From positions 124,001 to 188,000 of the forward strand of contig DNTB01000089.1 in assembly GCA_003499525.1 (NCBI GenBank): a stretch of 64,000 nt of DNA. Reading direction: 5' to 3'. This document shows positions 52,120 through 59,998 of this stretch, piece after piece. How positions within the stretch are numbered: the stretch's first letter is position 1; every line of letters begins with the position of its first letter. The notes under the pieces are model-generated. The model did not search any database, was not told the DNA's origin, and saw only the letters and a program-made list of their open reading frames with translations. A program made the translations under genes and the position numbers. The stretch is from Flavobacteriales bacterium. Its GTDB lineage: Bacteria; Bacteroidota; Bacteroidia; Flavobacteriales_G; Salibacteraceae.

Positions 52120-54024
52120 TTACTCCACCACGACAATCTCATTCAGGACTTCACCGTGCTCCTGATTCAATGAGACTAAGTACATGCCGGGTTCTAATTG
52201 CGACAAATCGATGGTTGTAAGTGATTGATTTACAATTATTTTATTCATAATCAATGAGCCCCTTGCATCAAATACTCTCACTTCAGTATCTGTAGTTATT
52301 CCGGTAATATTGAGATTATGGTTCGTTGGATTAGGGAAAAGCTCAATTTTCGTTTCGCTTATTCTTTCCTTATCAACCACAAAACCAACCGTGAAGTCAT
52401 AGTTGATGTAGCAACCAAATTCAGTCACAAATGATTTTGAAAATCCCGAGGCCAAATCGATGATTGCCATCAATCCATTTCCGGCAGCAGGATCTGCCCA
52501 GTAGCTCAACCCATCACATTGTGTATCTGTTACCTTTAGAGAAAAGCATCCGGAACTCAAGGTAACCGTATCGCGGTAAAACGTTCCAGAAACAGGGCTT
52601 GCCGGAGAATTGGCTATGACATTTCCCATATCGTCTACAATCTCCCAGGATGTTTCCAAAGGACGATTGTTGGGGCGGAAAAAAATCACTACCTGATTTC
52701 CATATTGTGGTGTACTCAACACTTCAGAATAACCCATACTATTGAGCGGATATTCTTCGGCTACTCCATTTGGGTTTTTTAGCTCTACTTTAAACCGACT
52801 TCCTGCAGTAGGTTTGAAATAAAGGAAGTTACCCATGGGGAGTGTAATATCCTCATAATCAAGGAAATCAATATTTCCTGACCACTGGTAAGTCAAAGGA
52901 GTATTTCCTTCCATGCCGTATTCAATCGTCAGGCTGGTAAGGGGGGTGCTTCCGTAGTTTCTCACTCGTATTTCAGGAGCCGAACATGCAGGATTGTCAA
53001 GAGCGTGATTGTCTTCAGCACTTGGCTTCAAGATATTAATCAACTCTGCAGAATTGGAAAAATTGGCACTGGAATATTGAAAGAATTGACCCGCGATGTT
53101 ATATCCTGGATCAAATCCAGCTCCTCCCGTGTAGCTATACGGCTCCCAATCGACATTGAGTATGATATTTCCTCCAGGAATTAACCAGTTTGAAACATCA
53201 TGATCGAACCTTATGGCTTCGGTGCCAGGACACCACCCCGCTCTGTTTGATAACCATGTGCCGGTTTGGGGGTAAATGGGGTTTGCTCCGCAATCATTCT
53301 TCCATACCAGATTTGAGTATTGCGTAGATCCATTGACCTTAAGATCATAGGTTTTGGCGCAAAATTCTGCGCAATTGTCCGGATTTCCTGCTCCTCCAAA
53401 AGAGTGACCACTGGCTACCAGCCTGAACATAGCCTGTTGAGCGATGGGTGTTACACTAAGTGTTTCTGGGGTCAAATAATTTTCAATAGGATCATTGGCA
53501 AACCCGTACTTAAAATATCCCGAATAGACATTTTCCATGCTGAGCAGATCACGGGGTGGAGTGCCTTCCACAAAATGAAAATCGACCGAAACGGTAAATC
53601 CATCCTGCCAGCCATCGTAGTTTGCATTGATAATACAAGTGTCCTTAAGTATCGTTGCATAATCAGTAACATCAATGGTATACTGGTGTTCCCAGCCCTG
53701 ATTTTTATTGCCTGCATAAGGCGTAATGATTCGGGTCAACTCAATTTCAGGCATGGTATCAGCTGAGGGATCGAATACCGTTATTCGTGTGGTATAGTCC
53801 CAATCGCTGCAGCCAATAGCCGGGCATCCCAGGGTATAAACCATGAGTATTTTGGCGTATGAAGTTGTATCAGGTGGAAATACCACGGTATCGTAAAAAT
53901 TTCCGTTCCAGTCCCAGTGGGTATTTTGGTGTGAACTGATCGATATAGTATCGCCGGGAGCGGCAAATGAAAAGTTGAACATACTAGTCAATAAAGCGAG
54001 AAGCCCGAGGTAGAGATATTTCAT
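52120..54024 (-). CDS. PNGase F-like secreted glycoamidase with type A T9SS sorting domain
   Basis: A 634-residue exported protein. Signal peptide (LYLGLLALLTSMFNFSFA), then a two-jellyroll peptide-N-glycosidase F-like region (about 30-345): HWDWNGNFYDTVVFPPDTTSYAKILMVY, GCPAIGCSDWDYTTRITVF and LNVDWEPYSYTGG, matching the layout of PNGase F (WD and WE catalytic neighbourhoods). A central beta-rich region follows, and residues about 550-634 (IELFPNPTNHNLNITGI, VFDARGSLIMNK, LEPGMYLVSL) are the type A sorting domain recognised by T9SS. It may release N-glycans from glycoproteins; PNGase F needs Asp and Glu catalysts, whose exact equivalents I could not verify. Confidence 0.78.
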   Translation of the reverse strand: MKYLYLGLLALLTSMFNFSFAAPGDTISISSHQNTHWDWNGNFYDTVVFPPDTTSYAKILMVYTLGCPAIGCSDWDYTTRITVFDPSADTMPEIELTRIITPYAGNKNQGWEHQYTIDVTDYATILKDTCIINANYDGWQDGFTVSVDFHFVEGTPPRDLLSMENVYSGYFKYGFANDPIENYLTPETLSVTPIAQQAMFRLVASGHSFGGAGNPDNCAEFCAKTYDLKVNGSTQYSNLVWKNDCGANPIYPQTGTWLSNRAGWCPGTEAIRFDHDVSNWLIPGGNIILNVDWEPYSYTGGAGFDPGYNIAGQFFQYSSANFSNSAELINILKPSAEDNHALDNPACSAPEIRVRNYGSTPLTSLTIEYGMEGNTPLTYQWSGNIDFLDYEDITLPMGNFLYFKPTAGSRFKVELKNPNGVAEEYPLNSMGYSEVLSTPQYGNQVVIFFRPNNRPLETSWEIVDDMGNVIANSPASPVSGTFYRDTVTLSSGCFSLKVTDTQCDGLSYWADPAAGNGLMAIIDLASGFSKSFVTEFGCYINYDFTVGFVVDKERISETKIELFPNPTNHNLNITGITTDTEVRVFDARGSLIMNKIIVNQSLTTIDLSQLEPGMYLVSLNQEHGEVLNEIVVVE

Positions 54025-54094
54025 AGGTCTTGATGTAAGCCGTCGAAGTTATCATTTCTAAATCATTCGATGCTCTTTCTGTAAAAGCTTCGAG

Positions 54095-54102
54095 TATTTT
54101 TG
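54095..54102 (+). promoter_or_regulatory. Candidate -7 box for the two-component genes
   Basis: TATTTTTG, an exact TAnnTTTG match, 7 bases before the ATG at 54110; implies a very short leader. Confidence 0.4.
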
Positions 54103-54109
54103 AGGGCTA

Positions 54110-57016
54110 ATGAACCTCCGAACACAACTCATGCCCTGGTTTTTCCGCTTTTTTTTGGCATTTTTTTACTCGGTTTCTGCTCCACTCCTAGGAATTGGTC
54201 AGATTACCCCTGACCGACATTTTACCATGGCGGATGGATTGCCCAGCAATACTGTTTACCACGTTTTGCAAGATCGCAACGGATTTATGTGGTTTGCCAC
54301 TGACCGAGGGGTTTGCCGGTATGACGGTGATGAGTTTAAGTATTGGAGCAAAGAAGACGGGCTTATTGACAATGAAGTTTTTGCATTGTACGAAGATTAC
54401 AAGGGCAGGATATGGTGCATTAGTCAAACTCAGCAGTTGACGTATATAGTGAGCGATTCTGCATGTTCTTACGAACATAATGCGATCCTTTCAGAAGTAC
54501 TTAATCAATACGGAGTGAAGATTCCCTTTGATCGCTTCGGCGTGAAGTTAACCAATGAGGATACATTGACTGTTAATGTATCCAATCTTGGAACGTTAAA
54601 AATAGCTCCCGACGGCACCTATGAGGTGCTGATTTTTCAGCTTTTTGACACCAGCACCCTCATGTATCCCAATAGAAAGGTGCACATGGTTTACGACCAC
54701 GTGAACTTCTATTTGGTCAGAGGTTTACCAAAAAAAAATAAGACTGGGAGGGTTTTTCATTCATTCGAAGGTGAATTTATGAGCACGAGTGCACTCAGCC
54801 AAAAGTCTTTCGAAGAGGATTCTACTGTCTGGTCAACATTCGGCCATTTTAGCTATGTCTATTCTTTGAAAGAGGAAAAACTGATTAGTATAGTCGAAGA
54901 TGAGACTGAAATTACCGACTTCAAAGTATTGGATGATATTGTGATTATGGGCAATAGAAATAAAGGCGCAAGCCTGGTTGATAGATATACTCTTGAGCCT
55001 ATAGAAAAAATAGGATTTGAGCAAACCGTATCCGGTATCTGTGTTGATCACGAAGAAAATCTATGGATCTCTTACGATAACAATGGTGTTCTATTCTACC
55101 AAAGATTTAACAGAGAATTGCCTGGAATCCATAAAAACGCTTCCATCCTTTCATTAAATCAGTTCGGTAAGGAGGTATCCTATGTTTTAAACGGCAGTGA
55201 GATTCGAACAGTGTCAAACCAATTGCTTTATCGATCTGAAGGCGATAAATCCATGGACTTTTTTTACCGCGACAGCTCAAGTCTTATACTAAATAATAAC
55301 AAGGTTCAGATTTTTCGGGGTGGAAGATTAGTTGGAACAGAGAACCTTTATTTAAACAAAGTTGTCCCGTTCTCTGACTCTTTACTCGGTTTATCACCGA
55401 GACATCTTTTCATAATGGATTTTGAATTAAAGAGCTTTAGGAGTATTCAACCAGAGAATGAGCGCGTTAACAATTATAGAGATATAATCATTGCATCCGA
55501 TACGCTTATGTATTTTGCAACGAGTAGTGGACTACGAATTTACAACCACAAGAATGCAACATGGAAAGAAATTGCTCCAAATGAATCCTTGTATGGTCTT
55601 CGGCAAAAGGGAGATACTCTGTGGGTTTTAGGGGAAATGGATTTATTCTATCTGTCCGAAGAAAATTTGATAAGCATTAATGAAGGAACGCCAATTGGTT
55701 TAAAAGACTGCCGCAAACTAGAGGTTTGGAAGGATGAGTTTTGGATAGGATCGAAGATCGGGCTGCACCGAATTAAGCAAGTAGGAGATACGTTATTAAG
55801 CTCCACCCTAACTACCCGAAGTGGTTTGTACAGTAATTCTATCAGTGATCTATTAGCCACCGATGATACTTTGTTTGTTGCCACCAAAAAAGGATTGAAC
55901 TTTATCGACACAACTGTTCTTGATCAGTTTCTGGCAGCACCAAAGCTCAACATTTTGTCGATAAATGTGGACGGCATCGATAAAAGCCGTCAGCGTGAAA
56001 TCAATCTTGAATATAATGAGAACAGCATTGGTATTAGCTTCAAAAGAATCAGTTATCAAATAGATGTAAGTACAGAATATCGCTACCGCCTTTCAGGTCT
56101 GGACGATTGGAATTATACCCTTGAATCTTCGGCGCGTTATTCATACGTTCCGCCGGGAGATTATGAGTTTCAGGTTGAAGTATTGAACGACAGATGGGAG
56201 TGGTCCGAAAGAAAATCTGTTTCAATATTCATTCAACCACCCTTTTGGCAAACCTGGTGGTTTTACGGGCTTATCGTGCTTATGATCATATTCCTGACGG
56301 CATTGATCACCGTTCCATTCTACCGGATAAAAATCCGAAATGTTCGTCGTCAAGCAGAGTTGAGCGAGTCTTTGGTGAAATACCGTCAGATTGCCCTTTC
56401 GAAGCAGATGAATCCTCATTTTATATTCAATTCAATGAACAGCATTCAAAGTTTTGTCTTGAATCAGGATGCAGAAAAAAGCAGTGATTTTATAGCCCGT
56501 TTTTCCCGATTGATGCGAAAAGTGTTGCAGCTTTCGGATAAAAATCTAATTCGCATTGCGGATGAAATGGAGACCTTGAGCGAGTATATTGAATTGGAGC
56601 AACTTCGCTTTTCTGGACAGTTCGATTACAAAATCATACTTGACCATGAGAAAATTTCTGACTACCTGATTCCTCCGATGGTCCTTCAGCCTTTTGTAGA
56701 GAATGCCATTTGGCATGGATTCGCTCGAAACCGAAATAATAACCGGATGGAAATCAGGTTTAATGAAGAGTACAAAACCCTCAAGTGCACGATTTCGGAC
56801 AACGGTTTGGGTCGAAAGAAAAACAAGGTATATCCAGAGCATTATCGTCCTATGGGAACTTCTGTTACAAAAAAGAGAATTGAGGAATTGAACGCGCTCT
56901 ATGAATTAAATTTGTCGTTGGAGTATACGGATCTGGATCCTGATAACGAGGGCTGGACAACCATTGTAACAATTACATTACCGAAAATAAAAAGTAACGA
57001 GCCATCTAATGGATAG
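54110..57016 (+). CDS. LytS-type sensor histidine kinase with periplasmic propeller
   Basis: A 968-residue sensor kinase. Signal peptide/anchor at the start, a long periplasmic beta-propeller with two-component-regulator-propeller repeats (ITPDRHFTMADGLPSNTVYHVLQDRNGFMWFATDRGVCRYDG, DGLIDNEVFALYEDYKGRIW, SGLYSNSISDLLATDDTLFVATKKGL), and a Y_Y_Y domain (about 620-715: YRYRLSGLDDWNY, YVPPGDYEFQVEVLN). Then come one membrane helix (WWFYGLIVLMIIFLTALITV) and a His_kinase domain with the phosphoacceptor in LSKQMNPHFIFNSMNSIQSF and the ATP site in PMVLQPFVENAIWHGF. It overlaps the LytTR regulator gene by 8 bases. Ligand unknown. Confidence 0.93.
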   Translation: MNLRTQLMPWFFRFFLAFFYSVSAPLLGIGQITPDRHFTMADGLPSNTVYHVLQDRNGFMWFATDRGVCRYDGDEFKYWSKEDGLIDNEVFALYEDYKGRIWCISQTQQLTYIVSDSACSYEHNAILSEVLNQYGVKIPFDRFGVKLTNEDTLTVNVSNLGTLKIAPDGTYEVLIFQLFDTSTLMYPNRKVHMVYDHVNFYLVRGLPKKNKTGRVFHSFEGEFMSTSALSQKSFEEDSTVWSTFGHFSYVYSLKEEKLISIVEDETEITDFKVLDDIVIMGNRNKGASLVDRYTLEPIEKIGFEQTVSGICVDHEENLWISYDNNGVLFYQRFNRELPGIHKNASILSLNQFGKEVSYVLNGSEIRTVSNQLLYRSEGDKSMDFFYRDSSSLILNNNKVQIFRGGRLVGTENLYLNKVVPFSDSLLGLSPRHLFIMDFELKSFRSIQPENERVNNYRDIIIASDTLMYFATSSGLRIYNHKNATWKEIAPNESLYGLRQKGDTLWVLGEMDLFYLSEENLISINEGTPIGLKDCRKLEVWKDEFWIGSKIGLHRIKQVGDTLLSSTLTTRSGLYSNSISDLLATDDTLFVATKKGLNFIDTTVLDQFLAAPKLNILSINVDGIDKSRQREINLEYNENSIGISFKRISYQIDVSTEYRYRLSGLDDWNYTLESSARYSYVPPGDYEFQVEVLNDRWEWSERKSVSIFIQPPFWQTWWFYGLIVLMIIFLTALITVPFYRIKIRNVRRQAELSESLVKYRQIALSKQMNPHFIFNSMNSIQSFVLNQDAEKSSDFIARFSRLMRKVLQLSDKNLIRIADEMETLSEYIELEQLRFSGQFDYKIILDHEKISDYLIPPMVLQPFVENAIWHGFARNRNNNRMEIRFNEEYKTLKCTISDNGLGRKKNKVYPEHYRPMGTSVTKKRIEELNALYELNLSLEYTDLDPDNEGWTTIVTITLPKIKSNEPSNG

Positions 57017-57728
57017 AGTCACAACTTTACTTGTCGACGATGAGGAAAATGCAGTCAGGGCTATGGAGCTCATGATTAATAAACACCTTCCCGATTTTGA
57101 AATTATTGGTACTACCACTTCTTCTGTTGATGCAATAACTATGATCAATGACTTGCATCCTGACGTATTGATTCTAGACATCAATATGCCCCAAATGGAT
57201 GGTTTTGAATTACTAAATGCATTGACTTATAAAGAATTCCAGTTGGTTATCGTTTCAGCACATAATCATTATGCCTCAGAGGCCTTTAAATCAGACGCTG
57301 TTCACTATCTGCTAAAACCGGTATGGTTACCTGAATTGATTAGAATGGCCGAGAAAATAAGGCAGAATAAGAAAGAGGTCATATCTATTGATAACACTTC
57401 TGCCAGAAAGCGAATTCCCGTGAGGAGTATAGATCATGTAGAGTACGTCTATATCGATGAAATAATATCCATTGACTCTTATGAAGGGTACAGCAAGATT
57501 GTGCTTGGCAAGCATTCTATAGTATCCACAAAAACGCTTAAGGAATTTGAGAGAATAATTGGTGAAAATTTCATCATGAGAGTTCACCAATCACACATCA
57601 TCAACCTTAATTATGTAAGCAAGTTCTACTCCCGAGACAGCGAAATCGAATTATCCGACGGTCGTAGAATATCCCTTTCAAGAAGAAACAAGGACGAGTT
57701 TTTAATGAGAATGGAGGATTTTATCTAA
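57009..57728 (+). CDS. LytTR-family response regulator
   Basis: A 239-residue regulator paired with the upstream kinase. The receiver domain (1-125) has the acidic pocket TLLVDDEENAV, the phosphoacceptor Asp57 in VLILDINMPQMDGFELL, and the conserved Thr/Ser and Lys positions in LVIVSAHNHYASEAFKSDAVHYLLKPV. The C-terminal LytTR DNA-binding domain (about 135-239) contains IISIDSYEGYSKIVLG, TLKEFERIIGENFIMRVHQSHIINLNYV and ELSDGRRISLSRRNKDEF. This pairing with a propeller-type LytS kinase is common in Bacteroidota. No target promoters can be named from the window. Confidence 0.95.
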   Translation: MDRVTTLLVDDEENAVRAMELMINKHLPDFEIIGTTTSSVDAITMINDLHPDVLILDINMPQMDGFELLNALTYKEFQLVIVSAHNHYASEAFKSDAVHYLLKPVWLPELIRMAEKIRQNKKEVISIDNTSARKRIPVRSIDHVEYVYIDEIISIDSYEGYSKIVLGKHSIVSTKTLKEFERIIGENFIMRVHQSHIINLNYVSKFYSRDSEIELSDGRRISLSRRNKDEFLMRMEDFI

Positions 57729-57929
57729 AAAACCACTTTTCGAATAATCCTTACCAAATATCGAATGATCCCCGCCGGATTTCAAACGCCACTTTCAAAA
57801 TATTGATTTCCGAAATATTATTGATCCACAATTGGTAAAAAGATCTGGTGGTTCTTGGCTTCGCCTAACTACAGCTTCGAACTCCTCCCGTAACTCCTTT
57901 CGGTCGAGAATTCCCAGATCAATAGCCAA
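57729..57929. other. Intergenic region between convergent genes
   Basis: A 201-base gap between the response regulator and SRPBCC genes. On the minus strand it holds 44 open codons that continue in frame after the SRPBCC stop (57929-57798, ending at TGA 57797-57795), but no confident gene. No terminator hairpin, tRNA or repeat was seen. Confidence 0.5.
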
Positions 57930-58439
57930 TTACTTCTCCAATACTTCTTCATTTAAAGACATTTCACCAAATTTTTTAACAAGCACTTTTTCCCGGTAAC
58001 TAAATATTTTCAGCAGTTTAGCCTTGACCAACCAGGGATGTGCCAACTCTCCCAGAATACCAAATGGAGGCTTGTAGGTTACCTTGTCTTTCATTAAAAC
58101 TCCATCTGCCGTTTCTTCCAGAATGTGTTCATGATACCAAATTCGGTAAGGCCCAATTCGCTGCTCATCCACAAAGTAATATGGGGCATGCAGATGCTTG
58201 ATCTCTGTAACCCACGATGATTTAATTCCTGGTAAGATACCCACCTTGTAGGTTATGATTTGGCCCTCGTAAGTATTGTGACCTGTTTTACTGGTTATTT
58301 CAAACCCCATCTCTTTAGGCGTAATGGTGGAAAGATTGTGTGGGTCTGACAGAAAACTCCAGGCCTCTTCCAGTGAAATAGGAAGTCTTTGAGAGGCTGT
58401 TAAAGTATAAACGCCGCTGTGCTTTTCGATATTGACCAT
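57930..58439 (-). CDS. SRPBCC (START-like) domain protein
   Basis: A 169-residue soluble protein with the helix-grip fold: TASQRLPISLEEAWSFLSDPHNLSTITPKEMGFEI at the N-terminus, VGILPGIKSSWVTEIKHLHAPYYFVDEQRIGPYRIWYHEHILEE in the middle strands, and a C-terminal helix VLVKKFGEM. Bacteroidota homologues are often labelled 'cell division inhibitor' without evidence; the fold normally binds a hydrophobic ligand. It lies downstream of a short intergenic gap and upstream (on the opposite strand) of no clear partner. Co-transcription with the YbjQ pair is possible but the gap is 56 bases. Confidence 0.85.
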   Translation of the reverse strand: MVNIEKHSGVYTLTASQRLPISLEEAWSFLSDPHNLSTITPKEMGFEITSKTGHNTYEGQIITYKVGILPGIKSSWVTEIKHLHAPYYFVDEQRIGPYRIWYHEHILEETADGVLMKDKVTYKPPFGILGELAHPWLVKAKLLKIFSYREKVLVKKFGEMSLNEEVLEK

Positions 58440-58495
58440 GTCTTATAATTTGTTGTTCTAACATGATCAATCTTGAATTGTTTGAGTAGCATCCT

Positions 58496-58630
58496 TTAAT
58501 TATCCCGTTTTTCGAAACCTTCTGTTTTTCTAATGTTAATCCGGCGATACATTAAATAGACCAGGATGACGAAAATGACGATTGCAATGGCGATTTGCAT
58601 GGCTATAATTAATCTAGGAATGAGGTCCAT
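58496..58630 (-). CDS. 44-residue single-pass membrane protein coupled to YbjQ
   Basis: A short gene of 44 codons plus stop. It starts MDLIPRLIIAMQIAIAI, has one hydrophobic segment to about residue 28, and ends with a cluster of basic residues (YRRINIRKTEGFEKRDN), so the positive-inside rule puts the C-terminus in the cytoplasm. Its ATG overlaps the TAA of the ybjQ-like gene in TAATG, a classic coupling signal. Hydrophobic pattern, clean start and coupling support a real gene. No family recognised; a small anchor or partner of YbjQ is plausible. Confidence 0.55.
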   Translation of the reverse strand: MDLIPRLIIAMQIAIAIVIFVILVYLMYRRINIRKTEGFEKRDN

Positions 58631-58944
58631 TATTTAAGTTTTACTGCAGTACCATAGGCTAATATTTCCGAGGCTCCCTGCATTACCATAGAGGTCATCA
58701 GTCTTACATTGATCACAGCGTCGGCATTTTGATTTTGTGCATCTTGTGTCATTCTTTGTATGGCCTGCTCTCTGGCATGCGCCTGGAGCTTGGTGTACTC
58801 TTCAATTTCACCACCGACAATATTCTTTAGTCCGGCAAAAATGTCTCTCCCAATGTTTCTCGCCCGAACAGTGCTCCCACGAGCAATTCCGAGAATTTCG
58901 ACCACTTCCTTACCCGGAATACTTTCAGTTGTTGTAATAATCAT
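58630..58944 (-). CDS. YbjQ/UPF0145 family protein
   Basis: A 104-residue protein of the YbjQ (DUF74) family, which forms pentamers and is often described as putative heavy-metal-binding. Landmarks: MIITTTESIPGKEVVEILGIARGSTVRARNIGRDIFAGLKNIVGGEIEEYTKLQAHAREQAIQRM and NADAVINVRLMTSMVMQGASEILAYGTAVKL, all in family order. Start at 58944 is preferred because homologues begin at MIITTT and because an exact -7 box (58964) leaves a proper leader; a TTG 18 bases upstream would lie right next to that box. Divergent from the protease gene. Confidence 0.92.
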   Translation of the reverse strand: MIITTTESIPGKEVVEILGIARGSTVRARNIGRDIFAGLKNIVGGEIEEYTKLQAHAREQAIQRMTQDAQNQNADAVINVRLMTSMVMQGASEILAYGTAVKLK

Positions 58945-58963
58945 AACGTATTTCCCTTTCAAT

Positions 58964-58971
58964 CAAAAGTA
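58964..58971 (-). promoter_or_regulatory. Candidate -7 box for the ybjQ-like gene
   Basis: Minus strand TACTTTTG, an exact TAnnTTTG match, 19 bases before the ATG at 58944. Confidence 0.5.
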
Positions 58972-59035
58972 ATCATACCTTCCATTTACATTGTCCTAAT
59001 AAAATTGCCGATTAAATATCTAATTTCATGGCCAG

Positions 59036-59998
59036 ATGAAGGGAACTGTTTTTATTCTGTTCATTTTCCTCTGTCAAACGACATCGGCTGATCCTTTGGA
59101 TATTGCCGGAGTTGACTCAATAGAACTATTCTACCCTAAAACATACCTTCCGCTAAAAGATCCCCAACCTCAAGGCGATTTTGAAAAAATGCTCATCCCA
59201 TTGAAGAGGGTCGGCAACATCTACCTGATTGAGGCTAAGGTTGATGGTGTCATTGGAAACTTTGTGTTAGACCTTGGAGCACCATATCTGGTGCTGAATT
59301 CAACATATTTTCGGGACTATAAGGTTTTGAGAGAATATCGCTCGGGTACTCTGACTTCCGAGAATTCCTTCATCAGGAGAACCTCAGTTAAACGGTTTGA
59401 GTTTGAAGAAGTCTTCTTTGAAAACATTGAAGCAGATATTACTGACCTTGCCAGAATAGAAAACAAAAGAGGTGTGAAAATTCTTGGACTTATGGGTGTT
59501 AACCTGTTTAAGTCCTTTGTGTTTGAGCTGGATATGAGATCCAATCAGCTGGTTTTGTACAAAACTGTTCCTGTCGAGCACCAGGAAGAGGATTTAATAC
59601 TTGAAACTGACCTAAGTATTCAAAATGACGTATTGCTCATAAGAAGTGAAATAAACGGTAAGAAATTGAAATTCAGTCTTGATACGGGGGCCGAAGTCAA
59701 TATTGTAGATAGCAGACTTCCGGGAAGAATATTTGACGGGATGAAGATTTCAAGAAAGACCACGGTTTCCGGGGCCTCAGGTCAAACTGCTGAAGTTCTT
59801 CTCGTTTCGATGGGCAAAATGAAGATCGGAGAGGTTGAGTTCGATGGGATGCGCACTCTCGTGCTGAACCTAAATACAATGAGCCGTGCATACGGACTCG
59901 GAATAGACGGAATGTTAGGGTATTCTTTCTTTTCTCGTGGGAAAGTTGTACTCGATTTCCGAAATGGGAAACTCAAAATGTATTCAAATGGAAACTAA
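59036..59998 (+). CDS. Exported retropepsin-like aspartyl protease family protein
   Basis: A 320-residue exported protein with two homologous halves, each with a retropepsin-like active-site turn. The first is GNFVLDLGAPYLVLN (Asp79-Leu80-Gly81, where DTG is usual), and the second is KFSLDTGAEVNIVD (Asp216-Thr217-Gly218). Each is followed by an ILG/MLG-type turn (GVKILGLMGVNLF, GIDGMLGYSFF). The signal peptide is at 1-18. A two-halved exported aspartyl protease would be active as a monomer, but Leu in place of Thr in the first motif may weaken it. Its last 11 bases overlap the start of the CBM48-repeat gene, which implies coupling. Confidence 0.78.
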   Translation: MKGTVFILFIFLCQTTSADPLDIAGVDSIELFYPKTYLPLKDPQPQGDFEKMLIPLKRVGNIYLIEAKVDGVIGNFVLDLGAPYLVLNSTYFRDYKVLREYRSGTLTSENSFIRRTSVKRFEFEEVFFENIEADITDLARIENKRGVKILGLMGVNLFKSFVFELDMRSNQLVLYKTVPVEHQEEDLILETDLSIQNDVLLIRSEINGKKLKFSLDTGAEVNIVDSRLPGRIFDGMKISRKTTVSGASGQTAEVLLVSMGKMKIGEVEFDGMRTLVLNLNTMSRAYGLGIDGMLGYSFFSRGKVVLDFRNGKLKMYSNGN

